Source of the DNA: Anaerolineae bacterium
GTDB taxonomy: Bacteria > Chloroflexota > Anaerolineae > 4572-78 > J111
NCBI GenBank assembly: GCA_022071955.1
Contig: JAJVIM010000022.1
Coordinates: 228,253 to 292,252, forward strand
Reading direction: 5' to 3'
Length of the DNA: 64,000 bases
Position 1 is the stretch's first letter; each line of letters starts with the position of its first letter. Position numbers and translations under genes: made by a program. The notes beneath the pieces were generated by a model that did not search any database, was not told the DNA's origin, and was given only the letters and a program-made list of their open reading frames with translations. This document shows, piece by piece, positions 6,038 through 13,375 of this stretch.

Positions 6038-8485
6038 ATGGAAGTAGGAATTGTCAGACAGGTTGATATTGACCAGCAAATGCAAAAGGCGTATCTGGAT
6101 TACGCCATGAGCGTGATTGTATCGCGGGCGCTGCCCGACGTGCGCGACGGGCTCAAACCGGTTCACCGCCGCATTTTGTACGCCATGCACGATATGGGCG
6201 TGCGGGCCGGCCTGCCCTACAAAAAAAGCGCCCGTATTGTCGGCGAGGTGCTGGGTAAATATCACCCCCACGGCGACGCCGCGGTGTACGACTCGATGGC
6301 GCGTATGGCGCAGGATTTTTCTATGCGAATGCCGCTGGTTGATGGGCAGGGCAACTTTGGCTCCATCGATGGCGACCCGCCCGCCGCTATGCGCTACACC
6401 GAAGCGCGGATGGCCCAGGTGGCCGCCGAAGTGATGGCCGACATCGACAGAAACACGGTTGAGTTTGTACCCAATTTTGACGGCAGCCTGACCGAACCCA
6501 GCGTGCTGCCCACCAAAATGCCCAACCTGCTGGTCAACGGCGCGTCGGGCATCGCCGTGGGCATGGCCACCAGCATTCCGCCGCACAACCTCAACGAAGT
6601 GTGCGACGCCCTGATGTTTATGATTGACCGGGCCATTAAAAATCAGGAAGTGGATGTTGATGATTTGATGGGCTTTATCAAAGGCCCGGATTTTCCAACC
6701 GGCGGCATCATCTATCGCTATGCGAATGGCAAGAAAAGCGACGACGACGAAAACGCCGACCTGATCCGCAGCGCCTACGCCGTGGGCAAGGGGCGGGTGA
6801 CCGTGCAGGCCAAAGTTCACATCGAAGAGATGAGCCGCAACCGCAACCGGCTGGTCATCACCGAACTGCCCTACCAAACCAACAAAGCCAACCTCACCGA
6901 AAAAATTGCCGATCTGGCCCGCGACGGCAAAATTGAGGGCATCGCCGACCTGCGCGACGAATCCGACCGGCAGGGTATGCGGCTGGTCATCGAGCTGACC
7001 CGCACCGTCAACCCCCGCGACGTGCTGGGCCAATTGTTTAAAATGACAGCAATGCAGGCCACCTTTAGCATTAATATGCTGGCGCTGGTTGACGGCGAGC
7101 CGCGCCTGCTGCCGCTCAAACGGTCGCTGCAACTGTTTATCAAGCACCGGCTGGATATTATCACTCGCCGCACCAAATTTGATCTTGACAAAGCCAAACA
7201 ACGCGCCCACATTTTAGAAGGGCTGCGCATCGCTCTGGCCAACCTGGATGAAGTGATCAAAACCATTCGCAGTTCGCGCACGGTAGAAACGGCAAGGGCC
7301 AACCTGCAAAAAAGCTTCAAGCTGACCGAAACGCAGGCCAACGCTATTTTGGAAATGCCGCTGCGCCGGCTGGCCGCCCTCGAGCGCAAAAAAATTGAGG
7401 ACGAGTACAAAGAGCTGCTCAAGCAGATCAAATATCTGGAAGGGTTGCTCAAATCCCGCGTAAAAATTCTGGAAGTGATCAAGGAAGAGCTGACCGACCT
7501 CAAAACCCGCTTTGGCACGCCGCGCCGCACCCTCATTGTTGACCAGATGACCAACGGGGCGCAAGTGACCACCGCCCGCGATCTGGTGCCCGCCGAAGAT
7601 GTGGTTGTCACCGTGACTGAAAGCGGCCGGCTGTGCAGTTGGCCCGCCGCCGACGGGCTGGACCCGGCTCGTGGCCGCCAAAAAGACCCCCTCACAGTAA
7701 GCGTGCCGGCCAACACCCGCGATATGCTCTACCTGTTCAGCAGCGACGGACAGGCCGTGATCATCCCCATGCATCAGGTGCCCAAAGGTGCGGAGCCGGG
7801 CGATGGCCCCAGCCTGACCGAATTCAGCGCGGGCGAGGTCAAGCAAATTGTGGCCGGTCTGGCCCTGCCCCACAGCGACGAGCCGAGCGGTTATCTGTTT
7901 TTGGTTTCTGAGCAGGGGCGGGTGAAGCGGATCACCCTGGCTGATTTGAATGATGTCCGTGGCAGCGACGCGACCGTCATCGGTATTGAGGATGGCGACC
8001 GGCTGCTGACCGCGTTTGTGACCCCCGGCGAAAGCGACGTGATTCTGGTCAGCTCCGGCGGGCAGGGCATTCGTTTTTCTGAAGAAGATGTGCGGCCCAT
8101 GGGCCTGCCGGCGACCGGCGTGTGGGGCATGAAACTGGGCAAAAACGAGAAGCTGGCCGGCGGCGGCCCGGTCAAACCCCGCAGTGAATTGGTGCTGGTT
8201 TCCGAGCAGGGGCTGGGCAAACGCATCGAGCTGGAACAGTTTCCCAAACAGGGGCGCTACGGGCAGGGCGTCATCGCTATGCCGTTGGGCAAAGATACCG
8301 GCCCGGTGGCGGCAGCGGCAGTGGTCAATTTGAGCAACCGGGTGATGTACATCTCGCAAAAGAAAAATACCAAAACGGTTTACGCCCGGGCGCTGCCCAA
8401 AGCCGCCCGCACCGGCAAAGGCAAACCGTTAATGGCCATCGGTGAAAAAGACGGCATTCTGCGCGTGATTGTGCTGGATGTGTAA
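6038..8485 (+). CDS. gyrA: DNA gyrase subunit A
   Basis: The breakage-reunion subunit of type IIA topoisomerase, acting with GyrB (not in this window) to introduce negative supercoils. The winged-helix region holds HPHGD (76-80) and the catalytic Tyr120 in AAMRYTEARM. A coiled-coil segment follows at about 390-500. The C-terminal half is a beta-pinwheel with repeated six-blade-like segments. The canonical GyrA box QRRGGKG is not seen; the nearest match is KQGRYGQG (about residue 745), so ParC identity is not fully excluded. Residue 81, equivalent to E. coli Ser83, is Ala; Asp85 matches Asp87. I chose the ATG at 6038 (815 residues) because GGAGG sits just upstream. An in-frame ATG at 6011 would add nine residues without a site. 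Confidence 0.88.
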   Translation: MEVGIVRQVDIDQQMQKAYLDYAMSVIVSRALPDVRDGLKPVHRRILYAMHDMGVRAGLPYKKSARIVGEVLGKYHPHGDAAVYDSMARMAQDFSMRMPLVDGQGNFGSIDGDPPAAMRYTEARMAQVAAEVMADIDRNTVEFVPNFDGSLTEPSVLPTKMPNLLVNGASGIAVGMATSIPPHNLNEVCDALMFMIDRAIKNQEVDVDDLMGFIKGPDFPTGGIIYRYANGKKSDDDENADLIRSAYAVGKGRVTVQAKVHIEEMSRNRNRLVITELPYQTNKANLTEKIADLARDGKIEGIADLRDESDRQGMRLVIELTRTVNPRDVLGQLFKMTAMQATFSINMLALVDGEPRLLPLKRSLQLFIKHRLDIITRRTKFDLDKAKQRAHILEGLRIALANLDEVIKTIRSSRTVETARANLQKSFKLTETQANAILEMPLRRLAALERKKIEDEYKELLKQIKYLEGLLKSRVKILEVIKEELTDLKTRFGTPRRTLIVDQMTNGAQVTTARDLVPAEDVVVTVTESGRLCSWPAADGLDPARGRQKDPLTVSVPANTRDMLYLFSSDGQAVIIPMHQVPKGAEPGDGPSLTEFSAGEVKQIVAGLALPHSDEPSGYLFLVSEQGRVKRITLADLNDVRGSDATVIGIEDGDRLLTAFVTPGESDVILVSSGGQGIRFSEEDVRPMGLPATGVWGMKLGKNEKLAGGGPVKPRSELVLVSEQGLGKRIELEQFPKQGRYGQGVIAMPLGKDTGPVAAAAVVNLSNRVMYISQKKNTKTVYARALPKAARTGKGKPLMAIGEKDGILRVIVLDV

Positions 8486-8498
8486 AAACGCGGTTCAC

Positions 8499-8528
8499 TT
8501 GCATTTACTGCCGGGGCAAGGTTATAAT
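8499..8528 (+). promoter_or_regulatory. Predicted promoter of the pentapeptide-repeat gene
   Basis: TTGCAT at 8499-8504, an 18-base spacer and a perfect TATAAT at 8523-8528. It sits in the 72-base gap between gyrA and the pentapeptide-repeat gene, so that gene, and truD after it, can be transcribed independently of gyrA. Confidence 0.65.
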
Positions 8529-8557
8529 CCACTCACTTTATTGCAGGAATTCCGGTT

Positions 8558-9082
8558 ATGAAACGAAGAAGCAGAAAAGAGATGACCGCCGATGATATCA
8601 TTCGGCGCTACCAAAGCGGCTACCGCGATTTTCCCGGCGTGATTGTTGAGGGCGATACTTTTACCCAGCAAAAACTGGCGCGAGCTAATTTTGATGGGGC
8701 AACGCTCACCAAATGCACGTTTGACCGGGGCAACCTGGCCCAGGCCAACCTTAACGCCTCAAACCTGCGGCAATCCAGCTTTAAACGGGCCGACCTGTCG
8801 AAGGCAATCCTGACCGGCGCGGATTTCAGAGGGGCCAGCTTGCAAGCGGCCAACCTTAGCGGCGCAGATTTGCGCTGGGCCAACCTGGAAGGGGTCAACC
8901 TGAGCGGGGCCAATATTTCCGGAGCCAATTTTGACGGAGCCAATTTAAAAAACGCCAATTTAAAAGACACCAATCCCGGCAAGTTGTGGTGGAAGGCCAA
9001 TCTGCAAGAGGCCAAACTGGATGGCGCTACCCTGCCAGACGGCACAATTTTTGGCCAGGCCACGGTCAGCAAAGTAGAATAG
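8558..9082 (+). CDS. Pentapeptide-repeat protein
   Basis: A 174-residue protein made largely of A(N/D)LXX pentapeptides from about residue 45 to 165, for example ARANF, AQANL, SGADL, SGANI. This predicts a right-handed quadrilateral beta-helix. The basic N-terminus (MKRRSRKEM) and the first 40 residues contain no repeats. The repeat run is interrupted near DTNPGKLWW (about 137-145). There is no signal peptide or membrane span, so it is probably cytosolic. Proteins of this fold include the gyrase-binding DNA mimics MfpA and Qnr, and this gene follows gyrA in the same direction. However, pentapeptide proteins are numerous and mostly of unknown role, so a gyrase link is only a hypothesis. It has its own promoter and lies 3 bases before truD. 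Confidence 0.9.
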   Translation: MKRRSRKEMTADDIIRRYQSGYRDFPGVIVEGDTFTQQKLARANFDGATLTKCTFDRGNLAQANLNASNLRQSSFKRADLSKAILTGADFRGASLQAANLSGADLRWANLEGVNLSGANISGANFDGANLKNANLKDTNPGKLWWKANLQEAKLDGATLPDGTIFGQATVSKVE

Positions 9083-9085
9083 CCA

Positions 9086-10276
9086 ATGGATACCCCCTTT
9101 CTCACCGCCGACCTGCCGGGCATTGGCGGCACGCTCAAAAGCACGCCGGAAGACTTTGTTGTCGAAGAGATTCCCCTGTACCCGGCGGCCGGCAAAGGCC
9201 AGCACGTATTTGCCACCATTGAAAAACGAGGCATTTCCACTTACGCCGCCGCGCGACAGATTGCCCAGGCGCTGCACGTTTCGCCCAAGGAAGTGGGCAC
9301 CGCCGGATTAAAAGATGCGCACGCCATCACCCGGCAGGTACTTTCGATTAATTTGACCACGCCCGAAGCGGTGCTGGCGCTGGAGCTGCCCCACATCAAA
9401 ATTTTGGCCGCCGAGCGACATCACAATAAACTCAAAACCGGGCATCTGGCCGGCAACCGCTTTGTGATCCGGGTGCGCAATATTGAGCCGTCGGCTCTGC
9501 CGCTGGCCGAAAAAATTGTGGCCCGGCTGGCCGAAGCCGGCGTGCCCAACTTTTTTGGCGAGCAGCGTTTTGGCAACCGGGGCAACACCGACCTGCTGGG
9601 CGAAGCTTTGGTACGCAACGACCCGGCCCGCTTTGTGGCCGAGTTTCTGGGCCAGCCGCATCCCAAAGAACCGCGCCACGCGCAGCACGCCCGCCAATTA
9701 GTGGATGAAGGTCGCTGGGATGAGGCGCTGGCGCAGTGGCCGCATGATCTGGTTGACGAACGCCGCGCCGTGGCGGCGGTTGTCCAATCGGGCGGCAAAC
9801 TGGATGCGGCTATGCGCTCGGTGAATGTAAAATTGAAAAGCCTGTTTGTTTCGGCTTTTCAGGCCAAGTTGTTTAATATGCTGCTGGTTGAGCGGCTGGA
9901 CCGGCTGGGCACGCTGGTTGATGGCGACGTGGCCTATATTCACGGCAAAGGGGCGTCGTTTTTGGTAGAAGACGCCGCCGCCGAACAGCCCCGCGCCGAC
10001 AGCTTTGAGATCAGCCCCTCTGGCCCGCTGTATGGCCCCAAGGCGCTGCTGGCCGAGCACGACCCCGGCTGCCGGGAAAGGGAGCTGCTGGCCGCGCATA
10101 ACCTCACCGTCGATAGCTTTAAAGTGGCCGGGCTAAAAATCCGGGGGGCGCGCCGGCCCTATCGTTTTGAATTAAAACAGCCCAACATCTGGTGGGATGA
10201 TGGGCTGATGGTTTCGTTTGAGCTGCCGCCGGGGGCGTACGCCACCACCGTGCTGGCCGAAATCATGAAAAACTGA
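9086..10276 (+). CDS. truD: tRNA pseudouridine(13) synthase TruD
   Basis: Isomerises U13 of certain tRNAs, classically tRNA-Glu, to pseudouridine. The N-terminal part has the TruD pattern STPEDFVVEEIP, and then the family catalytic motif GTAGLKDAHAITRQ (about residues 71-84) with the nucleophilic Asp. The VPNFFGEQRFG segment (about 152-162) is characteristic of TruD. The following insertion has the family's TRUD-domain layout, and the C-terminus returns to the pseudouridine synthase core. At 396 residues it is slightly longer than E. coli TruD. The start ATG lies 3 bases after the pentapeptide-repeat gene stop, so the two are probably co-transcribed. It converges with the moxR gene, with only five bases between the stop codons. 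Confidence 0.92.
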   Translation: MDTPFLTADLPGIGGTLKSTPEDFVVEEIPLYPAAGKGQHVFATIEKRGISTYAAARQIAQALHVSPKEVGTAGLKDAHAITRQVLSINLTTPEAVLALELPHIKILAAERHHNKLKTGHLAGNRFVIRVRNIEPSALPLAEKIVARLAEAGVPNFFGEQRFGNRGNTDLLGEALVRNDPARFVAEFLGQPHPKEPRHAQHARQLVDEGRWDEALAQWPHDLVDERRAVAAVVQSGGKLDAAMRSVNVKLKSLFVSAFQAKLFNMLLVERLDRLGTLVDGDVAYIHGKGASFLVEDAAAEQPRADSFEISPSGPLYGPKALLAEHDPGCRERELLAAHNLTVDSFKVAGLKIRGARRPYRFELKQPNIWWDDGLMVSFELPPGAYATTVLAEIMKN

Positions 10277-10281
10277 GATCG

Positions 10282-11220
10282 CTACTCTTCCAGCGGCACT
10301 TCCGTGGCGTTGATAATTTCCCGCAGCACCGAATGCACCGTTTTGCCCCGCAGTTGGCTTTCTGGCTTTAAAATCAGCCGGTGAGCCAGCGTCAACGGGG
10401 CTAATTTTTTTACATCATCGGGGATGACGTAATCCCGGCCGCGCAGCGCGGCCAGCGCCTGGCTGGTTTTTACCAGCGCCAAACTGCCGCGCGGGCTGGC
10501 TCCCAAACTCAGATCGGGGTGGGTGCGGCTGGCCTGCACCAGCGCCAAAATGTACGTTTCCAGCGACGGGTCCACATGAACGGCACTGGCCTGATGGGCC
10601 AGCTTGAGCAGTTCAGCGCCATCAACCACCGGCTGCAATGTATCCACCGGATGGCCGTCGCGCTGGCTGCGAATAATCTGCCGTTCGTCATCAAGGCTGG
10701 GGTAGCCAAGCCGCAGCCGCATTAAAAAGCGGTCAAGCTGGGCCTCCGGCAGGGGGAAGGTGCCCTCAAATTCTACCGGGTTTTGGGTGGCCAGCACCAA
10801 AAATGGCCGGGGCAGCAGCCGCGGCTGGCCATCGACAGTGACCTGCCGCTCCTGCATGGCCTCCAGCAACGCCGATTGGGTGCGCGGCGTGGCCCGGTTA
10901 ATCTCATCGGCCAGCAAAATATTGACAAATACCGGCCCCGGCCGAAATTCAAACTCGCCGGCATGCTGCAAAAAAACAGAGACGCCGGTGATGTCGCTGG
11001 GCAGCAAATCCGGGGTGCATTGCAGCCGTTTAAAACCGATGCCCATGCTCACGGCCACGCTGCGGGCCAGCATGGTTTTGCCCGTGCCGGGCACATCCTC
11101 CAGCAACACGTGGCCCTGACAGAGCATGGCCACCAGCAGCAACTCAATTTCTTCGCGCTTGCCAACGATAACCCGTTCGACGTTGTTAACAATTTTCTGG
11201 GCAAAATCGGATATTGGCAT
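10282..11220 (-). CDS. MoxR-family AAA+ ATPase (first copy)
   Basis: A 312-residue AAA+ ATPase of the MoxR family, thought to act as chaperones that mature or activate partner proteins, often von Willebrand factor or DUF58 proteins. Walker A GTGKTML lies at about residues 44-50, the Walker B segment LADEINRAT at about 104-112, sensor 1 ATQNP at about 149-153, and ASPRGS (about 242-247) in the lid region. It is the last gene of a minus-strand operon, 34 bases after the MinD-like gene, and has no adjacent DUF58 partner. The second MoxR copy in this window (40085-41038) does have one. This suggests that the partner here is another product of the operon. The stop is five bases from the convergent truD stop. 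Confidence 0.9.
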   Translation of the reverse strand: MPISDFAQKIVNNVERVIVGKREEIELLLVAMLCQGHVLLEDVPGTGKTMLARSVAVSMGIGFKRLQCTPDLLPSDITGVSVFLQHAGEFEFRPGPVFVNILLADEINRATPRTQSALLEAMQERQVTVDGQPRLLPRPFLVLATQNPVEFEGTFPLPEAQLDRFLMRLRLGYPSLDDERQIIRSQRDGHPVDTLQPVVDGAELLKLAHQASAVHVDPSLETYILALVQASRTHPDLSLGASPRGSLALVKTSQALAALRGRDYVIPDDVKKLAPLTLAHRLILKPESQLRGKTVHSVLREIINATEVPLEE

Positions 11221-11254
11221 TCACTCTCCGAGGTTGGGCGTGTTTGGCCCGGCG

Positions 11255-11995
11255 TCAACCGGCCAACTTGTTGGCGGCCTGGCGCAGAATCGCCGTAACT
11301 GGGTGGGCCGGGTAGTGCCGGGCAAAAATCCGGGGAGAAGGCAGAACCATCATCTCATCGAGGTGGGGCAGCACGGCCACCACTTCACTCTGAAACACAT
11401 CGGCCAGCTCGGCAGTGAGCGCCGCGGCTTCAAACGCGGCCGGCGCTTCGTTAACCAGCAACGCCACGCGCGGCACAGCCAACTGGCGCACTACGTCAAC
11501 GGTGACGCCGGTGCCCTGATAATCACGCCAGTCGTGGCGTAGCACCAGCAGCAGCACATCCGGCAGCGTCAGCGACAGCAATGCCTGCCGGCTCAACCCC
11601 GGCTGCGAGTCGATGAGCAGGGTGTCGAGCTGATAAAATTGCACCAGCCGCAGGCAAGCGTTGCTGATTGGCTCCAGCAAGTCCGGCGAGTCGAACGGGC
11701 TGGCGGCGGCAGCGCCCGGCACAAAAAAGAGCGCGCCGGAGTCGGGCGGCAGAAGATGAGAAACCGGTACAGCGCTCTCTTCAATGGGACAGCGGCCGGT
11801 CAGGCCATCAAGAAAGGTGCCCGCCGGCCGGCAATCCTCAAGCCCCAACAAATAATGCAGCGACGGCGACTCGGTATCGGCGTCAACCAGGCCCACCCGC
11901 TGACCCTGCTCGGCCAGCAGATAGCCCAGGTTGGCCACCAGACTGGAGCGTCCAACCCCGTGCCGGAAAGAATGGACCAAAACAATTTTGGGCAT
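11255..11995 (-). CDS. MinD/ParA-like protein with degenerate Walker A motif
   Basis: A 246-residue SIMIBI-class protein clearly paralogous to the one at 28484-29239. They share DYQGTGVTV, the SEV-AV-PH-DEMM pattern and the P-HPVTA-type C-terminus. In this copy the P-loop reads SFRHGVGRSS (residues 9-18). The usual GK(T/S) lysine is Arg, and the second Gly of KGG is lost as well. DADTESP (about 38-44) keeps the first Asp, and DSQPGLS replaces the usual D-x-x-PG segment. ATP hydrolysis may therefore be weak or absent, and the protein could be a regulatory pseudo-ATPase. It lies 12 bases after the NTT/MFS-like gene and 34 bases before moxR. I see no membrane-targeting helix at its C-terminus. 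Confidence 0.8.
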   Translation of the reverse strand: MPKIVLVHSFRHGVGRSSLVANLGYLLAEQGQRVGLVDADTESPSLHYLLGLEDCRPAGTFLDGLTGRCPIEESAVPVSHLLPPDSGALFFVPGAAAASPFDSPDLLEPISNACLRLVQFYQLDTLLIDSQPGLSRQALLSLTLPDVLLLVLRHDWRDYQGTGVTVDVVRQLAVPRVALLVNEAPAAFEAAALTAELADVFQSEVVAVLPHLDEMMVLPSPRIFARHYPAHPVTAILRQAANKLAG

Positions 11996-12007
11996 AACCG
12001 CTCTCTT

Positions 12008-13366
12008 TTAAAAATCCAGCTTTTTCATAACGCCGGTAAAGCCTTTACGCTGCCGGCGCGACAACCGCCAGTTGAGCATGCTCTGATCGTACTCGGCGCG
12101 AGCGCGCCAGGCGGCCCAAACTCCCGCCAACCCGGCCACCCCGGCGATCACCAGATAGATGACCGCCGTGAGATAGGCCGAAATCTGGGCCACTACCGCC
12201 ACATTGAGGATGATCAACAAAAAAACGCAGGCCGCAATGGTCGCCACGGCCAGCAAATAGGTGTCCATAAACGTGGTCACCCGGCCGCGTCGTTCATCGG
12301 GGATAAGCCCTTGCAGCGATTTTCTGACCGGCTGGTCCCAGGCCCGCTCAACCAGTTCCATTACAAACACGCCCATCGCCCCGCCAATTAGCCCCACAAT
12401 TGCCAGGCCGCTGGTTGAGGCCAAAAACACGGCCGCCGGAAAAATCACAAAGCTGCTTTTCAAGCCGACTCGTTCCAGCAGCCGGCCGGTTAGCAGCCAC
12501 TGCGCCAGCAGGGTAGCCACAATCAACGCCACCCGGTACGAGCCAAAAAAGGCCTGAAATTGCAGGTCGCTGGCAAAGGCGCTGTTGAGCACCGACAAAA
12601 AGTGGTACTGAATGATGGTGTAGCCCAAATAACCCAACAGCACCACAATTCCCAGATAGCGAAACAGCGGCACGTTGTTAAAGAAATCCAGCCCCACCGT
12701 AAACGACTCGCGGATGTTGATCTGGTTTTCTTTGGATTGACGGCTCGGCAGGGTGCGGTTGCGAAAGGCAAACAACAACAGGGCCACGCCAATCAGCAAC
12801 AAAACCGCGGCCAGCCCCAACAATTGAAACGGCTCGCCGCCGTACCGGGCAAAAATGGACGCCGAGCTGGCCGCCGCGCTGTTGCCAATGATGCTGCCAA
12901 ACGCATAACCGGCGCCGATCACCGGGAACAACCGCTTGGCCTCGGCAATCCGAAACACGTCGCTGGCCAGCGCCCAAAACGCCAGCGGGAAAATAAAAAA
13001 CTGCTGGTCGGCAAAAATGAACAGCAAAAAGTAGTTGATGCCCGCGGGCACACCGTAGAAAAACAAAAGCTGGATCATCAGGTAGATTACAGCAAATCCG
13101 CCCAGCAGCCAGGCCACCAACTGCACCCGCTTCACCCGGTCTACCACCAGCGAATAGAGCGCCGCAAAAATCAGCAGCGCCACCATATCGATCATCCACA
13201 CCCAGGGCAGGCTGGGCGCACCAACTTTGCTAACAAAGCCACTTGTCGCCACCACCTGTAGCAGTTCGCCCACAATAGTGTTGAGGGTGAGCAGCAGCAG
13301 CAGCGGCACAACCAGCTTCCACTCGCCCGGCCTTAATTTTAAGAGTTGAGAGATTCGATTCATCAC
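12008..13366 (-). CDS. Polytopic membrane protein, NTT (ATP/ADP carrier)/MFS-like
   Basis: 452 residues with about 11-12 hydrophobic spans and a short basic cytoplasmic tail (RRQRKGFTGVMKKLDF). The segment FWALASDVFRIAEAKRLF (about 123-140) followed by GAGYAFGSIIG resembles the NTT/Npt family, whose members have FW-LA-D-F---AKR-F at the same place, and also some MFS-like proteins. Soluble HEAT or cyclic-nucleotide-binding domains, which occur C-terminally in related bacterial proteins, are absent. Substrate and direction of transport are unknown. Because it is co-directional with the NRPS cluster it could export its product, but it is also embedded in the sensor/MoxR operon. The gene lies 9 bases after the GAF-protein gene and 12 bases before the MinD-like gene. 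Confidence 0.65.
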   Translation of the reverse strand: MMNRISQLLKLRPGEWKLVVPLLLLLTLNTIVGELLQVVATSGFVSKVGAPSLPWVWMIDMVALLIFAALYSLVVDRVKRVQLVAWLLGGFAVIYLMIQLLFFYGVPAGINYFLLFIFADQQFFIFPLAFWALASDVFRIAEAKRLFPVIGAGYAFGSIIGNSAAASSASIFARYGGEPFQLLGLAAVLLLIGVALLLFAFRNRTLPSRQSKENQINIRESFTVGLDFFNNVPLFRYLGIVVLLGYLGYTIIQYHFLSVLNSAFASDLQFQAFFGSYRVALIVATLLAQWLLTGRLLERVGLKSSFVIFPAAVFLASTSGLAIVGLIGGAMGVFVMELVERAWDQPVRKSLQGLIPDERRGRVTTFMDTYLLAVATIAACVFLLIILNVAVVAQISAYLTAVIYLVIAGVAGLAGVWAAWRARAEYDQSMLNWRLSRRQRKGFTGVMKKLDF

Positions 13367-13375
13367 GCTGTTGGT

